NCBI GenBank assembly: GCA_026122225.1
Contig: JANEZZ010001491.1
Location: 620,001-684,000, forward strand
Reading direction: 5' to 3'
From: Heloderma charlesbogerti
Lineage: Eukaryota; Chordata; Lepidosauria; Squamata; Helodermatidae
Length of the DNA: 64,000 nucleotides
The position numbers were made by a program, and so were the translations under genes. This document shows, piece after piece, positions 1-11,103 of this stretch. The stretch's first letter is position 1; every line of letters begins with the position of its first letter. The notes below the pieces were generated by a model. That model saw only the letters and a list, made by a program, of their open reading frames with translations. It was not told the DNA's origin and ran no database searches.

Positions 1-64
1 ATGGCTGGCTAGGGAATTCTGGGAGCTGTAGGACTCTTTTCTGTCTAAAGCTGCATAGCACCCT
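1..64. mobile_element. Truncated Harbinger-like hairpin MITE, right half
   Basis: The sequence up to about 64 matches, in order, the right arm of the hairpin MITE at 38780-38907: a GGGAATTCTGGGAG-type block, a short pyrimidine run, then a GCATAG block near the terminus. The left half lies outside the window. The match was made by eye and is diverged. Confidence 0.45.
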
Positions 65-2057
65 GAAAGAGATCAGCCAAAATGATTGCAACACAGGCAG
101 GGCACTTTGGGGGCAGCTCTTGGAATTTGAAGCTCACAGGACACGTAGAGCATCACTTTGGTGGAACAGGCTGGACTCCGAGAATGCAAGAGCCTAGTGC
201 CACCACAGATGGCAATGTGGATAGGGTCACTAGTAGAATTAACCTTCCACAAAACAACAGTTTACAGAAGATTAATTAGATGTCTTGGATAAAATAGAAG
301 GCAATAGAATGGATTAAAATCATAATCTGTCTGTGCATTACTATGGTGCTTTTTTTTTCTTGACCTCGCCCCCCCTCTAATGCAGGTGTATCTATCAATG
401 TGACAGAGATCAGATCTACGCTACAAATTTATATGTGTTTTAATCTAATGTATGGCCATGGCATTCTTAAAATAATCCTGGGAATTGTAGTTTGATGTGG
501 GCACTAAGAATGTTCTATTAGAGATCCCAGGCCCCTTACAGAACTGCATTTCCTAGGATTCCCTGGCAAGAAGGAATGACTTATCGAATCAGTTTAACTG
601 TACTATAGATATACTCAGGCTGCTATAGAAGAAGAAAGACAAGGGAAAGGCCAAATGGGAGTTTGTTGCACTGGTGTTATTAGAAACAAAAGAAAACCAA
701 TAAAACGATACATAAATGAAAATAGTATTTCTCCTTATAGTTTTCTATTTACAAAGATATTTTGAGTAACATCTATAAAACAAGGCATATCCTGTATGAG
801 TGTAATTTACAACCATTAAAGTCAGTGGAGGGGTTGCTGCAGCTGAATGAGAAGAGGATTTCACCAATGGCAATATATTACAAAGGAAATATATCGGTTT
901 CATATGATAAAACATTTTTCTACTACCACACACAATTTCCATAAGCAAATCAGATGGTGCAATATAATGCCGATTCAGAGCACTTAATTACATTCTCTTT
1001 AAAGCCAATTATTGCAGTGCACTGAAATTGTTTACCCCCATCCATTCTAGCCATTACTTTAACATCTTTGGCTAAAAAATTAGATTTTATTGGTTTACAG
1101 TGGTCAGAACTATAGCATGGCAATCCAAGGTAAAATATTTTATTTCATGATATTAAAAGGATATTTTTCAAACTTTTAGAAGCTTAATAAAGAAACCATT
1201 ACAAATCATTATCATTTTGCAAACTTCGATTTCCAAGCTATCGTTAACATGTATTAACAATGCCAGTTCTGATTTAATGGGGGGGGGGGTTGGTTCAACA
1301 CACAGTAATCAATTTTATTGATATGCAGTGTCATCTACAATGTGTTATACTGCCCAAAGAAATTTACACAGAGGGATAAACAAAAGAAAAATATTGCTGT
1401 GCAATCAGGATTCTGTTTGTGGTATCATTCACTTTCAAACATCAGACATTAAATGACGCCCAACATCGATTACAGTGTGAGTCCCTGTTAACTCACAAGA
1501 ACTTTTGCTTTGACTTAAGCAGTTGGTTTGGGTCACTGATGATGATGTAGTATCTTTGGTATGCAAAAGGATTTACAGATCTTTGCAGCAATCCAACAAG
1601 GGGCCACACGTGCATGGAAGCAAGCTTCCACACACACATTACTATGAGGATTCAAGTGTGCAAAGCAGCTGCTGTGTGTGCAATTGACTAGCACTAGGAT
1701 GCATGGGTGTCATCTTGCTTAAAGATTCTGATGAGCACCTCTCACCTCTTCAGGATAGGAAGTGGGAAGCCCCTCCCATTCTCATCTCCCAGCCAACCAA
1801 AGCACTGATCAGCATTATTCAGACTCTTTAACCAAAAATACATGTGCACAGCCCAAGCTCATGTGTGCACTAAGGATGAGGGCACTGATAGCAGAGAAAC
1901 CCTAAGAGGTATGTCCTCTAATGTTCCAATTTTACAGAATGTGGAGCAGAGGCTGAATGACAGTGACTTCTCTAAGGGAGCAGAGATGGGTCTCCAACAA
2001 TAGCTTTCCTGCTGTACCACATCAGCTCACAGTATATGAGGAAAGTACCTCTATAGG
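65..2057. other. Non-coding stretch, no gene seen
   Basis: This is mostly unique AT-rich sequence. Around 440-620 there is a diverged palindrome-like block (CCTGGGAATTGTAGTTT facing CATTTCCTAGGATTCC) that resembles an old DNA transposon. A G-run lies at about 1280-1289. The short open frames have no recognisable product. Confidence 0.5.
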
Positions 2058-2440
2058 AAGGATCCAATGGTGTCCATGCGCTAGCATTTTGAACATCGTG
2101 CTAGCATAAACCAATGCTTCCACAACATAAATAGTGCTTGCTAGTGCAACTGGAAGTTTGGTGGCAGTGTCAAAAAGGAGCTATTTTTCTTTAAAACAAG
2201 GCATGTGGGGCATGCACAGCTTTTTTCAAGCAAAATCATGCCCCTGGGCGCTTCCTGGGAGCACAATTTTGCATGAAAACAAGGCATGTGCCTTATTTTA
2301 AAGGAAAATTGCAGCTTTTCTCCTGCTGCTGTGCCTCCAAATTTCCCATTGTGCTAGCAAGTGCTATTGATATTGTGCAAGTGTCGGATTACACTAGTGC
2401 AACATCAATTGCACTAGTGCACTAGCAGTGTTGGACCCTT
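2058..2440. mobile_element. Palindromic MITE
   Basis: The ends are inverted repeats (AAGGATCCAATG at the left; TTGGACCCTT at the right). The interior is also inverted: a TTTAAAACAAGGCATG block faces CATGTGCCTTATTTTAAA. Many CTAGTGCA/GTGCTAGC-type words recur near both ends. No target duplication was resolved, so the superfamily is left open. Confidence 0.55.
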
Positions 2441-3425
2441 GTTACAACTCCAAAATGATACAATTCTAAGATGACAAATCTGTTGAAATGTATCAAGAGG
2501 CAGGAATGGCCCAGTTTCCTCCCATCTTCCCTAGGCTGAACTCCATTTCCAAAACTGCAGGGACCTACCGAATTGTCACTGTAAGTTATAAATTTAACCT
2601 CCATGAACTAGCATTAGACAATCTGGCCCTTCACGAGACAAAGGTCTTAATTAGAGGCAAAACATTGGAGGCTGTCATAATTGGAGCGGACCCCTCTCTA
2701 CATGCCTACACCTAATTGGCCAATATCGCATACTCAGCAGCAAGGGCTTCAAATTGTTGGGGGGCTTTGTAGATGCCAAAATGGCTAGTTTCCTTCAGTG
2801 CTCTCCCACTAGGTTTAGGTAGGTCATCTCCACGGGAAAAAAGACCAGTAAAAAATATAGATGATCCAAAAGAAGTCCTCCTTTTCATTTGAGTTGTATT
2901 CACTAAGTGTCCTTTATTGTTTTAACTTCGAGAGGCAAATTAATCATTGAAAATGTTGGCCTGACAGTAATTAATAAGCACAGATGCAGAGAGCACAGTT
3001 GGCTGTAAGAAAGCATAATCACAGAATTGGGGATGGATTTTGCTCTCCCTGCCGCTGCTTTCTAGGAGGGACTACTACCAGTGAGCTTTCAAAAGATCAG
3101 GGTGGGAGAAAAGCTACCAGTTTAGGAAATACAGGGCCTCTACAAAATCATCCAGTAGATGATCAAAATCATCCAGCACCACCTCTACAAAATCATCCAG
3201 TAGAATTAGTACCATTGCTTGTGACTGATTTTTCTTTTTTCTTTTAATCATTGAATGTCATCTCTTTTATTTAGCTGCTTTAGCGCAACCAGTTAAAAGC
3301 CTTTGGGTGTTTCCACATGAGGCCTTGTGTCTGTGCAACCACTGTGTGCCTCCTTCTATCACTTTGTACAGGGCATCCACACAATAATTGCATGCTTCCA
3401 GACTGAGGGCTCCTAGCGCTAGCAA
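2441..3425. other. Non-coding stretch, no gene seen
   Basis: This is unique sequence with AT-rich homeodomain-like words (TTAATTAGAGG, GGCAAATTAATCATTG, CAGTAATTAATAAGC) between 2640 and 2980. A short imperfect direct repeat of CTACAAAATCATCCAG occurs at about 3138-3155 and 3183-3200. No supported coding region. Confidence 0.4.
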
Positions 3426-3427
3426 TT

Positions 3428-3905
3428 AGGGCTTTCCTACACGAGGCATTTAACCTGCCACTTTACCGAGGCTTCTGCTTCCAGATTCTTTGTGGGATTA
3501 TGATTGGCTCCTTTACACCTTTTCTCCTGGATTTTTTCCTTCTCTGACTTCCTATATATTCCATTACATAACCTCTAGATGGTGCTGTGGTATACCAGAA
3601 TTGCATAAGTGCATTGAGTTTCATTCCGCCATTCCCTGATATACTGGACTTTCCTCATTTGACCCCTCCTCTCCCACTAAATGGTTGCAAAGAATGGAAG
3701 ATGCCCTAGAGGAGGATGTTACTGTGTAAAGCACCTGCAAACTACCGTGAGTGTGGAATCACAAGGGCACAATGAATGCCTTGCTTACAAAGGCCCTCAG
3801 AAGGCGTGCAGCTGTTCATCTTTTCCTCAATGGTTTTTCTGCATTAAGAAAAAAGATGGAAGACGCAGTGAGAAAACACAGGAGGGCCACAAGTAGAAGG
3901 TGCTG
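3428..3905. mobile_element. Degenerate hAT-like element
   Basis: It begins with GGGCTTTCCTACACGAGG, close to the terminus of the element at 30054-30394. It shares an internal block (TAACCTCTAGATGGTGCTGT) with that element. The right end is poorly defined. Confidence 0.4.
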
Positions 3906-5395
3906 TTGTCAGAATTCTCCTTAATTTCCACGAATGAGGGAGGGTGTTGGTGCCATGAAAGCCCCTTCTAGAAGCACTGGTTATCATTCAGTTGTTTTCC
4001 TGTACCATCTTCTCAGACTGCAGACATTCTGACTTGTTGCGGGTGGGGGTGGGGGCAGGAATGGAACATTAATGTAAACTTCAGAGATGGTTCTATCCAA
4101 GAGAGGTGGTTTCCATGTGTGTAGTGACATATCAGGCAGCACACCTTTACAGTAGGTGCCATTTTTATCACATCCTTGATTTTTCAATTGATCATTAAAC
4201 TAGTGCGAAAACACTCTCTCTCTCTCTCTCACAAAATTGCTCTTGAAAAAGTGTTACAACCCTATAATGCTATTTAAACAAAAATTAAAAATTAAAACCC
4301 CTCTGCCTTTCTAGTCACCCCCATTTTAGCAATGTGTTTTCTTCTTCTAATTAAACACTCGCGATGTACAACAAACATTAAACACTTTCTGTTTTTTGAC
4401 ATTTCATGGGCAGTAATCAGGCAATCATGCTTAAATGAATAAGCTCTTCAGTGCTAATTAAATAATTGGGTTTTTTTTTAAGGATTGCTCAGATTGTGTG
4501 TGTGTTTTTTAATGGCCACTCCAGTAGATTGGATCTTCCACAGCCACGGCCTCTATGTCATGCCCACCGGGATGCTTTCAGATGGAGGGTTGCTAGTGCT
4601 ACCAATCCAAAGGCACTGAATTAAAGATGAGAATGTCCTGTAAAATTCCGTGATTGATTGCACAATAAAAACCTGGTCTGGAAGTACCCTTGGTATGGAT
4701 GGGACATAGCAGAAAAGTGCAAAACCCCCAAGAGTGTGAAAAGTCAACTGCAATTCTGGTTGTAGCTCACAGCATGAGAGCAATAATTATAGGTGCTTTT
4801 ATCATCCCATTGCCCTGCCTCATTCATTGAATTTTACAGGAGATCCAGATGTTGTTGCCCTGCCACTTCCATGTTTTCCCTCCACTTCTTCCACTTTTTT
4901 TTTTTTAAACGGTGCAATATCTTCTGGTTGTAAGCGCCAAGACCCCTCTGTCTAGAAGCACCTTAGAAGTGCTAGGATATAGCCTATCTAGATACAGCCT
5001 TTGACATCTGTAAACATACAGAAAGGTCCTTACTGATTTCAGTGGATGTACCTCTGCACATGGAATACAGGAGATTCATATGCAAGCTGAGATCCAAGGA
5101 AGTGCACAGCTAGTTCAGCAGGGGAAGCGGGAGGGGGGCTTTGGATGTGTTTCTTGAGCTGCCGCCTCCTGTGCCAGAAGGCAGACTAGTTTCAAGGCTC
5201 CATGGCATCTCAACAGTATTTGTGATATGGCATGTTGATCCGTCATTCAGAGGGGGAAAAAAGTCAAAACCAAGACATACCCCCCAAAGTCAAGGCATAC
5301 CCAAGCCCTTAGCATACTTGAAGTAGCTGTTTGGATCCTGGCCACAGTTGATATTCCATTTAAGAACTTCAGGGGAGTGATGTTTTTTGGCAGAA
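3906..5395. other. Non-coding stretch with a candidate conserved block
   Basis: No supported gene. A (CT)n run lies at about 4215-4231. The interval 4320-4500 is repeat-free and rich in homeodomain-like AT words (CTAATTAAATAATTGGG), the texture of a conserved non-coding element, but conservation cannot be tested here. Confidence 0.35.
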
Positions 5396-5428
5396 AGGTG
5401 GGATATAAATAAAATAAAATAAAATAAA
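5396..5428 (+). repeat. LINE/SINE-type tail with (AAATA)n
   Basis: GGTGGGATATAAATA followed by AAATA repeats. This is the usual 3' tail of L2- or MIR-type retrotransposons in reptiles. The body of the element is not recognisable. Confidence 0.5.
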
Positions 5429-5894
5429 TGCTAAGCATGCTTGTAATTACCATACTAATGACGACTGTGAGTCTATAATGCCTTCTATCGGTTACACATT
5501 TCACCAAGCCTGGAGACATGAATTTACAAAATATATTCCAGGACTTTTAGATCACAACTTTCTATGCAATTTTAGAAGCCAATTTGGATGCCACAGTTAA
5601 ACTCTCTGATACAATCAGTTGAAGACAGCTATTATTTAGAGACCATTTGAAGGCACACAAAGTGGAAAGGGCATTTCTCAAAGGCGAAAAGACTTTACAG
5701 TATATCAAATGTCTAACATACTTCATTTGCTTCATGGAGCGCTGAATGTTTATACACACCTTCCTTATGCAAAGCAGTAAATCCAGTAAAAATGCAACAT
5801 AAACCAAATGTTAATGATTTCCGGGAAAGGCATGTGCAGTAAACACATGCAGCTGAATTTGTGTACTTCATAGAGGAAAGGAAAGACTGCTTTT

Positions 5895-6048
5895 ATTACG
5901 GTACGCTTTTATATTGTGGTGTTTTAATGTTCTTGCTTTAATGCTTTTTGTTTTAATTTGTTTTATTGTCATTTTAACTTGTTGCAAGTTGCCATGGGAA
6001 CCTGTTGAAGGGCAGGGTATAAATCCAATAAAAACCAATCAATAAATA
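5895..6048 (+). mobile_element. L2-like 3' UTR fragment
   Basis: T-rich sequence passes into GGGCAGGGTATAAATCCAAT and ends in AATAAA-type repeats. This architecture matches L2 LINE 3' ends such as the one at 63200-63625. No coding part remains. Confidence 0.5.
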
Positions 6049-6413
6049 GGGATGTAAGAATGATTTGACCACATACCTATCGAGGGCAATGACCACAAAA
6101 CTATGATTTAGTGTTTAATGCCCTTTAGCTCTGTCTGGCTTCAGCCGCTGTAGAGTCTCCGAATTCTGTTGACCACGGGAGCAGAACGGAAGATTTTGCC
6201 CCAGCCACATGGGGAGGTTCCTGCCTTCCCCTATCCTGCTTTTATATGCCATAATAAGCAGTGTCTGAAAAGGCAATATATGAAACGTAATAGGACCTGT
6301 AATGCTCACATCATTTCTTCTTTGTAACTCAGACCACAGTATGTTGTCCTCCTGGTAAAGGGGAGGGGGTTGCCATGTGCCACCACAATGCCTAATTTCT
6401 AAAAAGGACAGAA

Positions 6414-6444
<31 letters not shown>

Positions 6445-7121
6445 GAGACTGGGAATGTGTTCAGAAACCATCTTAACTTCAACGGAGTGCTTGCTTTTTA
6501 ACTATACATGTGCACAGACAGATTGCTCTAAATATCTGGTGATGAGGAAAAAGCAGTCTGTACATGCTTGGCTCAAGTTTGCATGTTATGCCAATTGTTT
6601 GCTAATTATGCCAATTTTACTGACTGTGTGTGGTAAACATATTCTTGTGTTCTCCAGCATTTAAGTCTATGGAGCACAAAGATTCTGCGTGCAGCTGAGT
6701 ACTGGGTTTGGGCTGGGAGAGGGTCAGAAGAGGAATGGAATGAGATTGACCTTTGCTATGATGTGAGGTGTGTTTTGTGAAGGGCAGTCTTGGCTGGAAA
6801 TCCAAAACAGTAATCTATTGAAAGTGAACAGATAGGGCGGAGCAATGAGGGTGGCAATAACTTTGACCGCATCATTTTAAAACAACCCTGATGTTCTAGC
6901 TACATGTGGTTGTTTGATTAAATGCAAATTATTTTTAGGGAAATGCAGCAGTGCTTTATAAGTCCGTTTCACCACTTAGCTGTAATGCAGTGGGACCGGA
7001 GGAAATGTACGGAGCAGCAGTGCCAGTGTCAGCTACTATGCTACTGCTGGGACTAAGGCTAGGCCTGAGTGTGGCTCAAACCTGGGATCATATAACTTGG
7101 CAAATGTATATGATGTTTATA
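6049..7121. other. Non-coding stretch with a (GACA)n microsatellite
   Basis: A GACA microsatellite runs from about 6413 to 6441; the open frames crossing it are low-complexity artefacts. The rest is unique sequence with no recognisable gene. Confidence 0.5.
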
Positions 7122-7129
7122 CCTTATGT

Positions 7130-7442
7130 CAGGGGGTAGGCAACATGGTGCCCATGGGCATCACTGTGCTCCTGGACACCTTTGTTTGAAGAAGAAGAAG
7201 ACATTTTCTTACTGGCACCTGGAATTGCTGCAAAATAGGTTTCTATTGGTGCTGAAAACTGGGTTTAAGGAAGTTGTTTAGTGTGTTGGGGCTCAGACCC
7301 CAGCCCTGCCTTGTACTCAGTCTTTCAGGCAGGTGACTTGTCCTTTCCCACACCACCCCTGTCAGCCTTTTTGTGGTGGTGCCCACAACAGTTTTTCAAA
7401 TCGCCAAATGTGCCCAGAGCCCAAAAAGGTTGCCTACTCCTG
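7130..7442. mobile_element. hAT-like non-autonomous element (GTAGGCAAC family)
   Basis: The termini are inverted: CAGGGGGTAGGCAAC at the left and GTTGCCTACTCCTG at the right. They are flanked by CCTTATGT (7122-7129) and GCTTAAGT (7443-7450), which match at 6 of 8 positions, consistent with an old 8-bp hAT target duplication. No transposase is encoded. A left-end fragment of the same family is at 28786-28845. Confidence 0.75.
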
Positions 7443-7506
7443 GCTTAAGTGGTATAAACACTACAAATTCCTCACTCATAAATACAATGAGAAAACTATA
7501 AAATTG

Positions 7507-7572
7507 TGGAGAACTGCCCAGAGAGCTTTGGCGACTGGGAGGTATAGAAATGGAATAAATAAAATAAAATAA
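7507..7572 (+). mobile_element. L2-like 3' tail
   Basis: CTGCCCAGAGAGCTTTGG and GGTATAGAAATGGAATAAA lead into AAATA repeats. This is the characteristic L2-type tail, also seen at 39180-39243 and, reversed, at 17373-17425. Confidence 0.55.
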
Positions 7573-7675
7573 ACGTATTCCCTTTCAAATAAATTGTGGT
7601 ATCCATGTGACTATGAATTGGAATTTCTGGGCCTGGTACAAAATATGTACTTATCTTTCCCTACCCAATTATTAC

Positions 7676-8402
7676 TAGGGATGTACGAATCCCTTACCTC
7701 ATTCCGCATGGGGTCATTCGCGGCAGGGGGGAGGCGCTCCATTCCTCCCCCTGAAATTCTCCCTGGCTGAATCCGCGGAGCCACTGGCCGGGGCCGCCCA
7801 CAGCCAGACATCTGGCCGCTGGGCTGCGCAGGGACACAAATGGTGGCCACCGTAGCCACCGCCATTTGCGTCCCTGTCTTTTGCCGTGATAGGCTACGTA
7901 TATATTTACGTAGCCTATCACGGCAAAAGACAGAGGCGCAAATGGCATAGCAGCCACCATTTGTGCCCCGTCTTTTGCCGTGATAGGCTATGTAAATATA
8001 TACGTAGCCTATCACAGCAAAAGACAGGGATGCAAATGGCGGTGGCTACAGCGGCCGCCATTTGCGTTCCTGCCTAGTGCCGTGATAGGCTACGTATATA
8101 TTTACATAGCCTATCACAGCCTCCACAGGGATGCAAATCGCATCCCTGCTTTAGCCGTGATAGGCTACGTAAATACTTATGTAGCCTATCATGGCCATTC
8201 AACGGAATGCGAATGGCGGCCACAGATGCGGCCGCCATTCGCGGAGCACCGGACGGCCGACACAAGGTAGGCTCCATTCCGGGCCCATTTCGCGGGGTGG
8301 CAGGGGGGTTGCTTCGTTCTGCCACAGATTCCGGGGGGGGGGGGCGAATTCACTGGAATTTGACCTCCCTGGGATCCGTGGTGGAATTCTCTGACATTCC
8401 TA
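7676..8402 (+). mobile_element. Palindrome-array hAT element, copy 1
   Basis: A 727-bp GC-rich element. It starts TAGGGATGTACGAAT and ends GACATTCCTA, and is flanked by a perfect 8-bp duplication ATTATTAC (7668-7675 and 8403-8410), the hAT signature. Inside, long hairpins with a TACGTAAATA-type core lie at 7874-7933, 7970-8025, 8079-8120 and 8154-8195. They alternate with GC-rich palindromes of the GCAAATGGCGGC...GCCGCCATTTGC type (about 7832-7874, 7936-7965, 8032-8068 and 8210-8242). The reading frames across it are mirror images of each other and encode nothing recognisable. It must depend on a transposase supplied from elsewhere. Confidence 0.88.
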
Positions 8403-8410
8403 ATTATTAC

Positions 8411-8579
8411 TCTGTGGAATTACCTGGGGAGGTGGTGGGCTCTCCCACACTGGTGGCGTTCAAGACGAGGCTGGACAGCCATCTGTCAGGGATGCTCGGA
8501 CTTGGATTCCTGCACTGAGTAGGGGGTTGGACTCGATGGCCTTGTGGGCCCCTTGCCCTACTATTCTATGATTCTATGA
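8411..8579 (+). mobile_element. CR1 LINE 3' end
   Basis: Close match by eye to the 3' UTR of the long CR1 at 26490-26655: the CTCCCACACTGG block, CATCTGTCAGGGATG, and the terminal ATTCTATG repeats. It is 5'-truncated next to the target duplication of the hAT at 7676-8402. Confidence 0.9.
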
Positions 8580-10259
8580 ATTCCCACAGTTTTAAAAACA
8601 ACAACAACAACAGGAGGAGAAGCCTGATTCTCTCTCTCGCTCTCTCTCTCTCATACACACACACACACTGCAGTCCTCCCACAATGACTTCCCTATGCCC
8701 CTGCCCCTTTGTCTGCCACCTGAATATATGTTTAAAAGGCAAATTAAGCTGTGTTGGTCTATATGAAAAATGCCAATCACTCCATGTGCGTTGTACAAGC
8801 ATTTCAGGCCGAATGTCACTTTGGTATTGCCAGTTGTGTTCAAAAGCTGGTGTGCCATCTGAAGTTTTAAACAGAAGCTTCTCCTGTGCTTTCATATCTT
8901 GGAAACTGCAGAACACACACACACACACACACACTGACATGCTACCCTTACTTTTGTGCTGGTTTTCCCTAGCTTATCACATACACTTTCCCTCAGCCTG
9001 TCAGAATTATTTTTGACTCCCTCTTTGTCCACTTTAATTGCATAACACCCAAACACAGCCATTCATCTTCCCCCACCCTCAGCTTTTTCTGTTTTGTTTT
9101 GTTTTTTCTCCAGTTGACAGGCTACTTCTTTTCCTTTAAATTAGAGGTGAACTACTATAGGCAAAGAGACAGAAAATGCAATTAAGATATTTTTGGAAAT
9201 CCAAAAGAAAATCAAAAATACTTGGGGAACCTTTTAGCTTTAACACTAATATCATTATTGAAATTGGGAATTATGGTTATTAGAGACTTTTCCATTTATG
9301 TTTGCTATCAATCTAATCACCTATCGCATTATGCCCTCTTTCAGCGATGCCGCAGCTATATTTACTGCAGACATCTATGATGACAGACAGCACCTTTGAG
9401 GAGAGCCAGATAAACAAAACATTTTACATACTCAAGCTTTGCAGTGTCTAATGGATTCATATCATGGAGAGAAAAAGCCTTCATTAGAGGAAATGCTCCA
9501 GGTGCTGGAAAGCAGATTTACCACAGAGATTTCATTTGAGTTATCTGTTGTAGCTTAAGGGGAAAGCTGCTGTTCAGCCCCTGGTTTCCAGAGCACAAAA
9601 TGGATGAAGGAAGACAGTGTGGTACCTACTAAACTTCCCCCAGCAAATCCAACCCTGCCCAGAGTGACAGCTTGCGTAAGCTGACAGGACATTGTCTCAG
9701 AGACACCTGTAGTGGTGGAAATGTTGTGAAATGTCATAAAGAAGCTGAGATGTGAGACACTAGCTTCCCTCGGTTAATGCCAGCTTCAGTAGGGGATGGT
9801 GGCATAATGTGGGGAATTCTCTCCTTTTTTCGTTTGCCTGTAAAACAGAGCACACACTTTCCGATACTGTTCTAACTTGGTGCTATAACTTTGCTTCAGA
9901 GGAAGCAACAATAGTTACTTTCCTTTGTAGTACTGGCAGTGGGGAAATACTAAAAATTCTTTTAAATAAACATTGCTTTTCTTTTGATACATTTGCATAT
10001 GATTGACATGGTCTGACATGGCAGTGGCTAAAAGACTGCAGGCCCTTGCCAGAGTTTTAAAGGTGAAAACCTACCACACCACTCCTAAACTCTCTGCTGA
10101 GAGTTCCAAGGGCCAGGAAACTCCATCCCATGGACAGCCATATGACCATTCCTGTCCTGTATGCCTGCAGGCCCCCTATTCAGACCTTCTTCTGAATGCC
10201 CAGAGGTCGTTCTGTGAGCAATATGGCAGCAGCAGCTGTGGGATGAGCAGCTGTAGGAT
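8580..10259. other. Non-coding stretch with microsatellites and a candidate conserved block
   Basis: It holds an AAC run (about 8592-8611), CT and CA runs (8630-8668) and a (CA)n tract (about 8912-8934). The open frames over these are low-complexity. The interval 9170-9560 is repeat-free and of mixed composition. It could be conserved regulatory DNA, but nothing shows that directly. Confidence 0.4.
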
Positions 10260-10261
10260 GC

Positions 10262-10362
10262 TTTCACTCAGACTTCCCCAACCTGGTGCTCTCCAGATGT
10301 GTTGGACTGCAGCTCCCATACTCTCTCAGCCAGTATGGCTGAGGGATGATAGGTGTTGTAGT
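10262..10362. mobile_element. Palindromic hAT-like element, left part
   Basis: CTTCCCCAACCTGGTGC, CTCCAGATGTGTTGGACT and CAGCTCCCAT are the left half of the family seen complete at 40101-40222. The centre and the start of the right arm (GGTGTTGTAGTT) are present. The outer right arm is missing, replaced by another repeat at 10365 and then by the BovB insertion. Confidence 0.65.
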
Positions 10363-10364
10363 TA

Positions 10365-10520
10365 AGATGTATGGATTGTATAAAATACATTCCATCTGTG
10401 TTTTGCGGATTGTCAGGCGCCTTGCCTTCCGTCGTCCCCCCATTGTCAGAACTGGATTTTTCAGTTCCTGATTTTGCACAAATGTGCATTTCTGCAAATT
10501 CACACATGCCAAACCCCCTT
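10365..10520 (+). mobile_element. Fragment of a TAGGGATGTATGG-type DNA repeat
   Basis: AAGATGTATGGATTG, GGATTGTCAGGC and TTTTGCACAAATGTGCAT recur in diverged form at 50930-51090. The opening resembles the terminus of the TAGGGATG hAT families in this window. It is cut on the right by the BovB element. Confidence 0.4.
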
Positions 10521-10579
10521 CATGGATCACTGCCTTGTTGTGGCAAAGGGGCTTGCGTAACTCAGTGAAGCCATAAGCT

Positions 10580-11092
10580 ATGCCGTGCAGGGCCACCCAA
10601 GACGGACAGGTCATGGCAGAGAGTTCTGACAAAATGTGGTCCACTGGAGAAGGAAATGGCAACCCACGCCAGTATTCTTGCCAAGAAAACCCCATGAAAC
10701 GTATCACAAGGCTAAAAGAGATGACGCCGGAAGATGAGCCCCTCAGGTCGGAAGGTGTCCAGTATACTACTGGGGAAGAGCAGAGGGTATTTCCAAGTAG
10801 CACCAGAAAGAGTGAAGCGGCTGGGCCAAAGCTGAAAGGACACTCAGCTGTGGATGTGTCTGGTGGTGAAAAGAAAATCCGATGCTGTAAAGAACAATAT
10901 TGTTTAGGAACCTGGAATGTAAGATCAATTAATCAAGGTAAGCTGGAGGTAGTCAAACATGAGATGGCAAGACTGAACATTGACATCTTGGGAATCAGTG
11001 AACTAAAATGGACAGGCATGGGCGAATTTAATTCAGGTGACCATCATATCTACTACTGTGGGCAAGAATCCCTTAGAAGAAATGACTCATAG
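10580..11092 (+). pseudogene. BovB ORF, 5' segment (leader and start of endonuclease)
   Basis: A 170-codon open segment. The first part resembles BovB leader sequence. From about residue 109 (LGTWNVRS, then ILGISELKWTG at about 136-146) it carries the first conserved blocks of the AP-like endonuclease, including the N of the WNVRS block and the E of SELKW. The frame stops at 11092, and the rest of the domain continues in another frame from 11104. The true start codon of the ancestral protein is uncertain because the leader also reads open. Confidence 0.8.
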
Positions 11093-11103
11093 TCAACAAA
11101 AGG

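Noticed and set aside
7676..8402. Possible CRISPR-like array because of regularly spaced repeats
   Set aside because: The repeats are alternating palindromes inside a hAT-bounded element with an 8-bp target duplication, in a vertebrate genome. There are no unique spacers or cas genes.
7886..8518. Several overlapping open frames repeating IGYVYIYVAYHGKR-like peptides
   Set aside because: The peptide is the translation of the TACGTAAATA-cored palindrome and appears on both strands because the DNA is self-complementary. No coding role is supported.
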